The position numbers were made by a program, and so were the translations under genes. Shown here piece by piece: positions 27,156 to 36,102 of a stretch of 64,000 bases of DNA; the stretch's first letter is position 1; each line of letters opens with the position of its first letter. The notes below the pieces were generated by a model, which was given only the letters and a program-made list of their open reading frames with translations, did no database searches and was not told the DNA's origin. The stretch is from an uncultured Clostridia bacterium (GTDB lineage Bacteria; Bacillota; Clostridia; TANB77; CAG-508). Location of the stretch: contig CAKPKJ010000005.1 of assembly GCA_934167445.1 (NCBI GenBank), positions 113,557 to 177,556 of the forward strand, in the 5' to 3' direction.

Positions 27156-28682
27156 TTATAATAATTCTTTAATCGTGAGCTCGTAGTATTGTGTATTAGA
27201 TTTTAGTTTCTTGATACCAAATTTTTCTTCTAAAATTCTACTTATATTATTTGGTTTTTCTGGAATTAGTTTATTTTCCTTACACCAGAATTTATATCTT
27301 GACTTAAACTCTTTTGTCGTTGTTCTTCCTTCTCCTATTGCACAACAAGAACTTAGAAATAATGACAATGAGTCATTTTCTATTTCATATTTCTTTCGAT
27401 TTGCAATAGTTCTTTCACTTTCAGTAAATGTATAATTATTGTTTTTAGCCATTATTAGATATTTAACTGCAACACTTGCTAATATGTCTGCTTCTTCTTT
27501 TAACTTATCTAATAACTCAGCATCTCTTTTTTCTGGTGGAATAACATTATCACAAGACACTATCATAAATCTTTCATATACATGTTTTCCTTTATCACCA
27601 CTAAATGCTGGTAAATCATTGCAATTGAACCACATTAAGCCATTATATTTAGTTGTAAAACTATTTTGATATTTTGCCTCTAAATTCACATAATCTCCAC
27701 CAGTCAATTCTTTTAAAATGTCTACCTCTGCTAGATTAGCAAATTTCATATCTCCACAACAGATAAGTCTTTTACCGTATATTCCTGCTAGTCCAAAATT
27801 ACTATGCAACTTCTTTATATCACTTGTAAAAGTATTATCTACTCCTAACATATAAGTAACAAGCTCTAGTAATTTACTTTTTCCAGTATTTCCTGGACCT
27901 TTTAGAATTAACATTTTCTTAAATCTTGAACCTTTTACATTACTGATACTAACTCCTATATATTCAAGAATAGTTACTTCATCATCAACATAGCCACTTG
28001 TCATATCATTAAGAAATTTTATTGTTGCTTTTGCTTGTGATAATCGAGCCATTGGCAAATAATTGCATTGTATTTGTCTAGTAGAAATGTATTGAGGACT
28101 ATGTGGCAAAAATTCCATTGTATCTATATTTAAAATTCCATTTTTGAAGTTTATTATGCTTTCATCACTATTAAGTTCACTTTCTTCAATATTGCTATAC
28201 TCTGTTTGTAATTCTCTATAAACAGATTCCCAATCACGAGGTTTTCGTATCCTTTTAGGCAAATGGCTCTTTATAAATGCTTTACATTCGTTTTCTGTCC
28301 ATAGATGGTAGTACCCATTTTCATATAGATATGGAACTATCTTATCTGAATTACCTAACTTAACAAAAAGTATGTTATAATTTTCAGTAATATAAATGTA
28401 TAGCTCCTGTGGTACGATTTTTAGCTCTCCCTTTTCTATTTTCAACCATTTGGGCAATTCTACTGCATTTCCTTTCATATACTCATCATAAAGTATATTT
28501 ATGTCTGTATTCTTCCAAGTCATAGCTAATTTTTCGGGTAAGTTGGGAAATTCTTTTTCAATATTCTTTTCTTCCTTTACCTCTTTTTCTTCTTCTATGC
28601 CTAATGCTTTACCTATGTAACTGATATTTTCTTTTAGTTCTTCTTCTCTTGTTTTGTTTTCCTTATTTTCTTTTGAAATCAT
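27156..28682 (-). CDS. P4-type primase/SF3 helicase replication protein
   Basis: 508-aa protein. The N-terminal third is variable and acidic; the D5_N-like region (GILNIDTMEFLPHSPQYIST) precedes an SF3 helicase with Walker A LKGPGNTGKSKLLE, Walker B KRLICCGDMKFA and motif C NGLMWFNCNDLPAF, then a C-terminal winged-helix segment. It should initiate replication of the excised element. The start is the ATG after TTGGAGGAAAGAAAA; the five-codon extension from TTG is unlikely. Confidence 0.88.
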   Translation of the reverse strand: MISKENKENKTREEELKENISYIGKALGIEEEKEVKEEKNIEKEFPNLPEKLAMTWKNTDINILYDEYMKGNAVELPKWLKIEKGELKIVPQELYIYITENYNILFVKLGNSDKIVPYLYENGYYHLWTENECKAFIKSHLPKRIRKPRDWESVYRELQTEYSNIEESELNSDESIINFKNGILNIDTMEFLPHSPQYISTRQIQCNYLPMARLSQAKATIKFLNDMTSGYVDDEVTILEYIGVSISNVKGSRFKKMLILKGPGNTGKSKLLELVTYMLGVDNTFTSDIKKLHSNFGLAGIYGKRLICCGDMKFANLAEVDILKELTGGDYVNLEAKYQNSFTTKYNGLMWFNCNDLPAFSGDKGKHVYERFMIVSCDNVIPPEKRDAELLDKLKEEADILASVAVKYLIMAKNNNYTFTESERTIANRKKYEIENDSLSLFLSSCCAIGEGRTTTKEFKSRYKFWCKENKLIPEKPNNISRILEEKFGIKKLKSNTQYYELTIKELL

Positions 28683-28869
28683 TTTTCTTTCCTCCAATAA
28701 TTTTAAATTTATAATTCAGGGCCTTGAATTTTCTTATGTAATAATTATAAAAAGTAAAAGCCTCGAAGTCAAGTGTTTTCAATACTTTCAGAGATTTTAC
28801 ATCAAATTGACAGACTCCCATTACTATTAACGAATTAAAACTGAAATCACATCTACTAATTTTTTCCAA
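28663..28869 (-). CDS. Possible small ORF upstream of the primase
   Basis: 68 codons from a TTG with AGGAGA seven bases upstream, overlapping the primase start by 20 bases. The sequence MEKISRCDFSFNSLIVMG... matches nothing I know and has an odd composition. It may be leader sequence only. The region 28870-29168 shows no gene. Confidence 0.25.
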   Translation of the reverse strand: MEKISRCDFSFNSLIVMGVCQFDVKSLKVLKTLDFEAFTFYNYYIRKFKALNYKFKIIGGKKNDFKRK

Positions 28870-29168
28870 ATCTCCTATATTCCTTGTGAGAGTAAGAAAA
28901 GAAAATTTACATTTTTCTTTAAAAAGTCCTAAAAATCAAAACTGACCAAGTGGTCAGTTACTTTGAAATATTATGTCGATTATAAGTTTTATATTAATAT
29001 TTTTATCTATTAAGTTCTATTTTAACTAAAACATTCTATAAAACAATTTCAAATTAAAAGCGGAGAACTTTCCAAAGAAATATATAAAACCTCTGTGTTT
29101 TGTTCCTAGACTTAATTAGGCATAAAGAAAAAGCGATTATCAATGTAATCGCTCCTAATTTTCATTTA

Positions 29169-29681
29169 TCATTTTACTTTCTTCATAACATTTTCTACAT
29201 TAATCGTATTTGTTGTATTTTCCCATGTTTTCTTTATTTGCTTAGAATTTTCTATCATTTGTCTATCTTCCATAGAATCATATGAAGAAGATGTCATATC
29301 CGCAAGATTGTCTGAACCAGCATATTTTCCATCTATATAAGCATAAACTGCTCTATTAGTTGAATCAGTCTGTGCATCTATAAAAATTAGTCTTTCTCCA
29401 CTTGAATTTGCTGTCCATTTTATTTCAAAAGTTTCAAATTTTTCTTTATTTCCTAATCCTATACTAAACAACCTATTGTCCTTTAAATCTTGTGCACAAC
29501 TTATTGCTTCTTTTTCTACTATTTTGTTTACTTTTGAATCTCCATTGTTAATATTTGCTAGAACTAGCATAAAAATTAGTAGTAATACGAAGATTAGTAA
29601 AGAAATTAAAAATTTCTTATTATTTACTACCCTAGTTATTAAACTGCTTTTTGTATTTTCTACACTTTTTTCTTTTTTCAT
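29169..29681 (-). CDS. Membrane-anchored hypothetical protein
   Basis: 170-aa protein with a basic N-terminus, a single membrane anchor (FLISLLIFVLLLIFMLVLA, residues ~29-47) and an extracytoplasmic domain with strands like FEIKWTANSSGERLIFI and YAYIDGKYAG. A single Cys lies in ISCAQDLK. It follows the PASTA protein on the same strand with about 20 bp between them, so they form an operon. Function unknown; cell-envelope cargo of the element. Confidence 0.65.
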   Translation of the reverse strand: MKKEKSVENTKSSLITRVVNNKKFLISLLIFVLLLIFMLVLANINNGDSKVNKIVEKEAISCAQDLKDNRLFSIGLGNKEKFETFEIKWTANSSGERLIFIDAQTDSTNRAVYAYIDGKYAGSDNLADMTSSSYDSMEDRQMIENSKQIKKTWENTTNTINVENVMKKVK

Positions 29682-29701
29682 ACTAATACCCCCTTTATAA
29701 T

Positions 29702-30718
29702 TTAATAAATATCTAAAATTTTTTCTTCAACAGGATTTGGATTTTTTATATAAATAATATCTTTAGCTCCATTAGGATTAATTGTAGTAGAATATATATT
29801 GTTGCCATTTATATATACAGTAATTTTAGTTTGTTTTCCAAGTTTAATTAAGCATTGTAGATTTTTCTCCGATGGGGTTATATCAGTAAATAGTCTTGTT
29901 CCTTGCGAAGGATCGTCAAATTCTAATCTAACAGTTACAGGCTCATCTCCCACAGCCATAGAAGAAATATCTATTGATATTTTTTGTAATTTGTTAATAG
30001 AAACTGTTACTTCTGTATTTTCTACTACACTTTCATTTGACTCAATACTTTGTTCTAATACTGTGTTCTCGGGCTTTCCAACATTTGAACTAATAGTTTC
30101 TTTATATTGTAAATTGTTTTCATTAAGAAGTTGTTTTGCTTCATTTTGAGTTAGTCCTTTTAAATTTGGCATTATAATTTCTTTTCCTTTACTTATAGTT
30201 AAGTATAGAGTATCTCCTAAAATAAGATTGTCATCTGTTAATTTTTCATATTCATAGATTTTTTCATACATATATAAATTATACATATCTGGCTCATCTT
30301 TCATAGAATTTTTGATTATAGCAATTTGTGTTGAATCAAGCTCATCTATTTTATAATGCCATTGTCCCGTTGCTCTACTTCCACTACATTTAGTTACACA
30401 ACCACTTGGAACAGTATCACTAAATTCTTTTTCTTCATTTATTTCCACTTTTAGTCCTGCTTTTTCAATAATTGTTGTTACTTCTTCTTGTGTCTTTCCT
30501 ATAAGTCCCTCTAAGCCACCGTCTATTTGTATGTATTGTTGTTGTTTCTCATTTTCCATACTGGTGTTTAAATTATTATCATTATTATCAGGAACTGTTG
30601 TATTTTCGTTTGTATTTCTAAACAATAGAAAACAACTTACAATTATAATAGTAACAATTATAATGGAACTAATAATTAGTATTGTCTTTTTGTCAATAGC
30701 TTTTTTCTTTTCTTCCAT
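29702..30718 (-). CDS. Membrane-anchored PASTA-domain protein
   Basis: 338-aa protein: cytoplasmic basic N-terminus, membrane helix (ILIISSIIIVTIIIVSCFLL), a PASTA-like segment (GLIGKTQEEVTTIIEKAGLKVEINEE), and a clear PASTA domain (MPNLKGLTQNEAKQLLNENNLQ, then SIESNESVVENTEVTVSI). The C-terminal ~80 residues are strand-rich. PASTA domains bind peptidoglycan or beta-lactams in kinases and penicillin-binding proteins, but no kinase domain is present. It may bind the wall or act on a surface process of the host. Confidence 0.78.
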   Translation of the reverse strand: MEEKKKAIDKKTILIISSIIIVTIIIVSCFLLFRNTNENTTVPDNNDNNLNTSMENEKQQQYIQIDGGLEGLIGKTQEEVTTIIEKAGLKVEINEEKEFSDTVPSGCVTKCSGSRATGQWHYKIDELDSTQIAIIKNSMKDEPDMYNLYMYEKIYEYEKLTDDNLILGDTLYLTISKGKEIIMPNLKGLTQNEAKQLLNENNLQYKETISSNVGKPENTVLEQSIESNESVVENTEVTVSINKLQKISIDISSMAVGDEPVTVRLEFDDPSQGTRLFTDITPSEKNLQCLIKLGKQTKITVYINGNNIYSTTINPNGAKDIIYIKNPNPVEEKILDIY

Positions 30719-30875
30719 AATCTCACCCCCTTTTCTATATTTCGACTTTTTCTCATTATAGCACTAATATTTTACAATGTAAAGCAATATTTTACATTGT
30801 TAATTATTACTTTGTTTTACTAATAAAGTCTAATTTGTATAATAATTAATATTGATACTTGGAGGATTAACAGAT

Positions 30876-31208
30876 ATGAGAGAAAATAAAGAGATTTTAG
30901 TTACTATCGGACATAATCTAAAAAATGCTAGAATATCAAAAGGCTATACACAAGAACAAATGGCAGAACAATTAAATGTTTCATGTAAATTTCTTTCTAT
31001 GATAGAAAGAGGAGTAAGTGGAGTTAGCATAACTAATTTAACAAACATCTGCAAAGTATTAGATATAGAACCTAACTCTGTATTTAATGGCATTTTGAAC
31101 TATACTGATAGTAAAGATGAATATATAACAAACGCTTTATCTACACTAGCAAACGGAGATAAGGAATTTTTGATAAGTGTTATTGAATATATACTTAAAA
31201 AGTCATAA
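30876..31208 (+). CDS. XRE-family regulator of the element
   Basis: 110-aa protein: HTH in LKNARISKGYTQEQMAEQLNVSCKFLSMIERGVSG, then a C-terminal helical extension typical of clostridial XRE regulators. GGAGG lies ten bases upstream of the ATG. It is divergent from the PASTA operon and is the likely lysogeny-type regulator of the element. Very similar in layout to the protein at 47979. Confidence 0.85.
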   Translation: MRENKEILVTIGHNLKNARISKGYTQEQMAEQLNVSCKFLSMIERGVSGVSITNLTNICKVLDIEPNSVFNGILNYTDSKDEYITNALSTLANGDKEFLISVIEYILKKS

Positions 31209-31214
31209 AGAATA

Positions 31215-31496
31215 CTAATCGCTAGTATTCTTTTTCTCTTGCAAAAATGCTTCACTTGTAATCCTAGTTGCTAATGCATATCCATATATAAAGCACTGTT
31301 CACTATCTATTTCACTAAGTTTAAAATATTCTTCACATAGCTTTCTTAGAGTTGCTTTCTCTGTTTCAGTAAATAACATATTTTCTAATTTTTCTCTTAT
31401 TAGTTGTATTTTTTCTAATTGTTCATTATATTTCTTAGTCATTTCAATTTCTCCTGCACATTCTCTATATATTTCTTTGATTTCTACTGGCTCCAT
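31215..31496 (-). CDS. Hypothetical helical protein
   Basis: 93-aa, almost wholly helical (TKKYNEQLEKIQLIREKLENML...), ending with FIYGYALATRITSEAFL, a pattern reminiscent of small DUF6809-like element proteins. That link is only impressionistic. An AGGAGGAAT site precedes the ATG. It is convergent with the XRE gene and leaves only six bases between the stops. Confidence 0.6.
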   Translation of the reverse strand: MEPVEIKEIYRECAGEIEMTKKYNEQLEKIQLIREKLENMLFTETEKATLRKLCEEYFKLSEIDSEQCFIYGYALATRITSEAFLQEKKNTSD

Positions 31497-31509
31497 ACCT
31501 TTATTCCTC

Positions 31510-32128
31510 CTAAATTTTCAAAAATTTTTGATAATATCTATATTCAAACCAAAGTTGGTATTCTTTTTGGCTCATAGGCATATCTACTGGAAACATATTC
31601 AGAAGCGGAATATATTTAATATTTTTTGTAAGTTCTGATTTTCTTTTATTATGTATGATTTTATCTACTATTTCATAATCTCCGTAAACAAACAATGAGT
31701 ATAGGTTGAATTACATTGATTTCTTCTAAAATGAAATCAGTATATTTCTTGCTATACTCATTTATATCTACTATGTTTGATAATGTCTTATTTAGGAACA
31801 TATATGATACATCATCAATTCCTATATCAATAATGCTATTTTTCACTATATATCTTTGCATATTATACACTTTCTTCATAAATTTTCTTTTGTCATTTAT
31901 AATATACAATACTGTGTTTTCTGTTCGTTCAGATAAAAAGCCATCATGAAAGAATTTTTCATACTTATACTTTTTTGTTCTTCTTTGCATATTCTCCCAT
32001 TTTCTAAGTAATATATTTAGCTGTGTTTGTTTTGACATTATTGGGGGGCTAGGTGGAAGATTCACAAAGTAGTCCTCAAATATTTTTCCTATTTCCTTAA
32101 AGTTTCCTAATGTGCTTTCTTCTAACAT
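31510..32128 (-). CDS. Element protein read through one CGG +1 shift
   Basis: Read as one 205-aa protein: 32128-31685, skip the C at 31684, then 31683-31510. The joined sequence around the shift is QPILIVCL-GDYEIVDKI, a buried strand followed by a glycine turn as in Rossmann-like or uracil-DNA-glycosylase-like folds; that similarity is weak. In the zero frame CGG leads to a stop three codons later. The two parts overlap and have the same composition. AAGGAGG precedes the ATG. Function unknown. Confidence 0.6.
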
Positions 32129-32158
32129 TTTGCACCTCCTTCCACCAACCTTATTTTA

Positions 32159-32740
32159 CCATAGTTTACATAATAAAACAAGTGTTTGGTGTAAAAAGGT
32201 CAAAAAATTCATTTTTCTATTTTCCTTGCAATTACTGGGTTACAAAGGTTTATAATTAGATTTACGGTTTACTAACACTATTAGCAAACCGCACTTGTGT
32301 AAATGTTTTAGAATCATAAGAATATAAAGCCCTAAAACACTTTATCGGAGTTATAATCATTTTAACCGCACAGGGCTTTGGGCAAATTTTATAAACGTCT
32401 TATAAACCGTTTTAGGAAGAATTAAATTTTGAGAAAAGGGGGGAGCAAAAAAGTAAGATTACTGATTTTTATAAATTAGAGAAAAACAGTTGAATAGTAC
32501 ACTCTTATATGATAATATATGAATTCAAGTTAATATAATTGAATATAATATAATACAATATAGTACTTATTGGAGTAAAATTATTGGTATGCGATAAAAG
32601 TTCAACCAACTATTGACCAACTAACATTATTAAACAAAAATAAATGTTACAAAATCTTACTTAATAAAAAATGTAGTATTTCCAATGGTTACAAAACATC
32701 ACAGAATACTACAAAATGGTATGAAAAGTAAGAAACAGAA
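32159..32740. other. Gene-free right end of the element with inverted repeats
   Basis: No ORF. CGGTTTACTAA and TTAGCAAACCG form an inverted repeat with one mismatch near 32263-32290; AAAGCCCT and AGGGCTTT are a distant perfect pair about 60 bp apart (32320-32390). CCAACTA pairs lie at 32606-32623. Such dense structure could be an origin, regulatory RNA or attachment-arm region. Confidence 0.5.
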
Positions 32741-32785
32741 CTCATAACCCGAAGGTCGTAAGTTCGAGTCTTACCCCCGCAACCA
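32741..32785 (+). other. attR
   Basis: 45-bp copy of the 3' part of tRNA-fMet, identical to 24610-24654, without the 5' half. It marks the right boundary of the integrated element. Confidence 0.88.
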
Positions 32786-32918
32786 CAAAGTTTAAAAACA
32801 AACTTTTACTTTTGGGTAGATGGTTTTGCAATATCTTGCAATTTGCCAGAAAAGTATAAGTAATAAAAATAGACATATCTATATGGTTAACCTTTAGATG
32901 TGTCTATTTTTTATTTTC

Positions 32919-33608
32919 CTATCTTTCTATCATTCTATTAAAATGATTAATTTTTTTATCAATTCCTACTTCTATTGCTTTTTTTATTATTGCTTCTAAA
33001 TGTTCTGGCTCTGGAATATCCTTTTCATCTAGTGCTGCTAGTACAAATTTATCTCTTACACTATATCTTTCAACCCTTTGATTTTCGCTATCAATTTTTC
33101 TGCCCAAATGGTCTAGCATCATTCCCATATCCATTTCAAATTTATTTTGCTTAGCAAAGATATTTGCAAATGCTAGTACTGTTCTAGTATTTCCATCTCT
33201 AAATGGGTGTACTCTCCATATTTGTGCCAAGCATTTAGTAAATGCTCTTGATATTTCTTCTATATTCATTTCTTTCCATTTGTATCCATTTATTTGTTCC
33301 ATACTGTTTTTCAATTTTTCTGGAATGTCTTTTGGTTGTGCATATTCTAAGCTTAATCCTGGAATTACAATTTCTTCTTTATATATTGGTATTGTTCTGT
33401 ATTCTCCTGCCCATTCAAAAATGTCTTTAAATATGTGCTTATGAATTTTTTTTAATAACTTCTCATCGCATTTGTCAATTACTTCATCTTCAGCATTCAT
33501 TAGTTTTACATATCCAATATCTGTTTCAGCTTTTTTTAGTTCCGCATAATCAGTTATACCTAATAGATTTTTTAATGTTCCATCTTCTAAAATATATGGA
33601 TCTTTCAT
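32919..33608 (-). CDS. fic: Fic-domain AMP-transferase toxin
   Basis: 229-aa Fic/DOC protein with the catalytic motif WRVHPFRDGNTRTVL (HPFxxGNxR, complete), preceded by the flap region around IPIYKEEIVIPG. It would transfer AMP from ATP to a target hydroxyl; VbhT-like relatives modify DNA gyrase and topoisomerase IV. The antitoxin gene lies directly upstream with five bases between. It is just outside attR, so it belongs to the chromosome or to an older island. Confidence 0.9.
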   Translation of the reverse strand: MKDPYILEDGTLKNLLGITDYAELKKAETDIGYVKLMNAEDEVIDKCDEKLLKKIHKHIFKDIFEWAGEYRTIPIYKEEIVIPGLSLEYAQPKDIPEKLKNSMEQINGYKWKEMNIEEISRAFTKCLAQIWRVHPFRDGNTRTVLAFANIFAKQNKFEMDMGMMLDHLGRKIDSENQRVERYSVRDKFVLAALDEKDIPEPEHLEAIIKKAIEVGIDKKINHFNRMIER

Positions 33609-33613
33609 ATTTA

Positions 33614-33808
33614 TTACCTTTTCCTTCTATATTTTTCTATTACTTTTTCTTGAATTTCTTTTAATTCGCATTCTCCGTCAATATATTTTTTTACTAATTT
33701 AATAGTATCTTCACTTGGCATTTCATTGCTAGCTATTGATATTCCAAATGCTTTTTTGGCTATTTTTTTACGTTCTTCTTTTGTTGTGTCTTTTATTAAA
33801 TATTTCAT
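33614..33808 (-). CDS. VbhA-like antitoxin of Fic
   Basis: 64-aa helical protein, class I Fic antitoxin by position and by the pattern ASNEMPSEDTIKLVKKYIDGECELKEIQEKVIEKY. Class I antitoxins insert (S/T)xxxE(G/N) into the Fic active site. Here the nearest form is SIASNE, where the Glu is one residue late, so the inhibitory motif is degenerate or spaced differently. An AAGGAAAGAAA site precedes the ATG. Confidence 0.78.
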   Translation of the reverse strand: MKYLIKDTTKEERKKIAKKAFGISIASNEMPSEDTIKLVKKYIDGECELKEIQEKVIEKYRRKR

Positions 33809-33897
33809 TTTTTCTTTCCTTTTTCTTTTTTCTACTTCATTATAACATAAAACTTACTTTTTAGCATTATTACTAGCTAAAATTTTATTATAATATT

Positions 33898-34617
33898 TTA
33901 TATTTCTATTAAATCTTTAATTTTATTATATTTGCTTTCACCTATTCCACTTACTTTTTTTATATCCTCTTTTGTTTTAAATTTTCCATTTTCTTTCCTG
34001 TATTGTAAGATTTTATCTGCAGTTGATGAGCCGATTCCAGGCAATGTATCTAGTTGCTCTTTTGTTGCTGTATTTATATTTATTTTAGCCGTACTTTGTT
34101 TATTTTGAGCATTTAATTTTGTTTGTCCACTTAAAGTTGTACTATTACTTTTTGCTTGGGTTCCTATATTAGAGTTGTTTTTTGTGTTATTACTTGTCTG
34201 AACTTGGCCATCACTTTCTGCATAATTCTGTTCTTCGATTTCTTTTTTGGTTGGTATATATATTTTCATTCCATCTTCTAATTTTGAAGCCAAATTTATT
34301 TCTTTTGTATATGCTTCTTCTGTATATCCTCCAGCCTTTTCAATTGCATCTACTACTCTTGAATCTTCTTCTAATTCAATTACTCCTTCACTTTTTACTG
34401 CTCCTGATATATGAACTTTAATTTTTTCTTCTTGTTTTTCTGTTTTTAAATTTTCATTTTCTAAGTTGGTTTGGTTTTCTTTTTCAAAATTTGATGTTTC
34501 GAATTCATAATTTTCTCTTGAATATGCATAATAACCTATTCCCATTGAAAGAATAGTTATTGCAACTATTATAATGATTTTTGATTTTTTATTAAATTTT
34601 CTTAAATATTTTCTCAT
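33898..34617 (-). CDS. comEA: ComEA-family DNA-binding protein
   Basis: 239-aa membrane-anchored DNA receptor of competence. One N-terminal anchor (IIIIVAITILSMGIGYYAY), an SLBB domain (KIKVHISGAVKSEGVIEL ... LASKLEDGMKIYIP), a Ser/Asn/Gln-rich linker, and a C-terminal helix-hairpin-helix pair (ININTATKEQLDTLPGIGSS, EDIKKVSGIGESKYNKIKD). Order and length match ComEA. Together with dprA and comM it suggests transformation ability. No comEC follows here. Confidence 0.92.
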   Translation of the reverse strand: MRKYLRKFNKKSKIIIIVAITILSMGIGYYAYSRENYEFETSNFEKENQTNLENENLKTEKQEEKIKVHISGAVKSEGVIELEEDSRVVDAIEKAGGYTEEAYTKEINLASKLEDGMKIYIPTKKEIEEQNYAESDGQVQTSNNTKNNSNIGTQAKSNSTTLSGQTKLNAQNKQSTAKININTATKEQLDTLPGIGSSTADKILQYRKENGKFKTKEDIKKVSGIGESKYNKIKDLIEI

Positions 34618-34647
34618 ATGACTCCTCCTATTTTTATCATTTTTCTA

Positions 34648-34676
34648 TTGAATTTTTTGTCGAAATACGGTATATT
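34648..34676 (+). promoter_or_regulatory. dacF promoter containing a 0A-like box
   Basis: TTGAAT (34648-34653), 17-bp spacer, TATATT (34671-34676). The spacer contains TTTGTCGAA (34656-34664), an exact match to the Spo0A box TTTGTCRAA. This suggests control by Spo0A or the Spo0A-like regulator at 21263. Confidence 0.6.
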
Positions 34677-34707
34677 ATGTTAGAAAAAGAAAGGATTATT
34701 AGTTTAA

Positions 34708-35955
34708 ATGAATTTAAAAATTAATTATAAAAATTCTATATGTAAAGTATTGATTGTCTTGACTTTGACAATATTTGTATTAATTGGTAACATTGGTACA
34801 TTTGGTACTTATGTCTTAGCAAATAATACAAATTCCGGACCAGATATTAATGCTGAATCTGCATTACTTATTGACAACAAGACAAATAAAGTTTTATATA
34901 GTAAAGATATGAATAGAAGAATGTTTCCTGCAAGTACTACTAAAATTCTTACTGCAATTTTAGTTCTTGAAAATCATAGTTTAGATGAAAAAGTAACTGC
35001 TAGTTATAATGCTGTTATGACAATTCCAAGTGGATATTCTACTGCAAGCATTCAAATTGATGAAGTACTTACTGTTGAACAATTGCTAGAACTTTTACTT
35101 GTTCATTCAGCCAATGATGCTGCAAATGTTTTAGCTGAATATACTGGTGGTTCTATTGATAGTTTTGTCGCTATGATGAATACTAAAATTAATGAATTGG
35201 GATTATCTGATACTCATTTTACTAACCCATATGGATTACAAGATAATAATCATTATACAACTGCACATGATTTAGCAATTATTATGCAATATTGTTTAAA
35301 AAATGATGATTTTAGAAAAATTGCTGGTCAAGCATCTTGTGCAATTCCTTCAACAAATAAGTCTGAACCAAGAAAATATAGTTCTACTAACGAATTATTA
35401 ATTGCTGGAAATTCTAATTATTATCCTAATCTTATCGCAGGCAAAACAGGGTATACATCTGAAGCAGGGGAATGCTTAGTTTCTGCTGCTTATAATGATA
35501 ATTTAGAGTTAGTTGGTGTTATTTTAAATAGTAATAATAGATTTAAAGACACTCGTTCTTTATATAATTATGGTTACACAAATTTTTCTATTAAAAATAT
35601 TGTTAATGAAAAAGATATTATAACTAATGTGGAAGTTAAAAATGCTACTAAAGATACAAAAAATTTGAATTTATTGGTCTCTGAGGATATACCGGTTTTA
35701 GCAAATAATTCTGATGATTTGTCTAAAATAGAACCTCAAATCACTTTAAATAGTGATATTAAAGCACCTATTGAAGATGGCCAAGTTTTAGGCAAAGTTT
35801 CTTATTCTGTAAATGGAATAACATATTCCACTGATTTAATTGCTGCAAACAATGTAGAAAAATCTAATTTTGTTTTATATTGTTTATATGGATTAGGGAT
35901 TTTAATTTTGATACTAATTATTTATAAGATTATAAAACATTTTATTAAGCATTAA
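34708..35955 (+). CDS. dacF: D-alanyl-D-alanine carboxypeptidase (DacF-like)
   Basis: 415-aa class A low-molecular-weight PBP that trims the terminal D-Ala of peptidoglycan stem peptides. Signal peptide at residues 1-37, catalytic SxxK in PASTTKILTA, SxN in VHSANDAANV, KTG in AGKTGYTSEAGE, and a C-terminal domain followed by a membrane anchor (NFVLYCLYGLGILILILIIYKI). The C-terminal anchor means it stays on the outer face of the membrane. AAAGGATTATTAGTTTAA precedes the ATG. The 0A box upstream agrees with sporulation-linked DacF enzymes. Confidence 0.9.
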   Translation: MNLKINYKNSICKVLIVLTLTIFVLIGNIGTFGTYVLANNTNSGPDINAESALLIDNKTNKVLYSKDMNRRMFPASTTKILTAILVLENHSLDEKVTASYNAVMTIPSGYSTASIQIDEVLTVEQLLELLLVHSANDAANVLAEYTGGSIDSFVAMMNTKINELGLSDTHFTNPYGLQDNNHYTTAHDLAIIMQYCLKNDDFRKIAGQASCAIPSTNKSEPRKYSSTNELLIAGNSNYYPNLIAGKTGYTSEAGECLVSAAYNDNLELVGVILNSNNRFKDTRSLYNYGYTNFSIKNIVNEKDIITNVEVKNATKDTKNLNLLVSEDIPVLANNSDDLSKIEPQITLNSDIKAPIEDGQVLGKVSYSVNGITYSTDLIAANNVEKSNFVLYCLYGLGILILILIIYKIIKHFIKH

Positions 35956-36063
35956 TAGGTTATTATAAAGTGTTGAAATATAAGTTTCGTAATAAGCCAA
36001 GGAATGTAATGAAAAATTTATATTCCGAGACTTTTACATTAACTATTAAAAGATTTTACAATT

Positions 36064-36091
36064 AAGGCTGTTTAATTTAATAAACAGCCTT
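36064..36091. terminator. Bidirectional terminator dacF / LCP gene
   Basis: AAGGCTGTTTA and TAAACAGCCTT make a perfect 11-bp stem followed by GTTTTT; it serves the two convergent genes. Confidence 0.85.
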
Positions 36092-36102
36092 GTTTTTATG
36101 TT

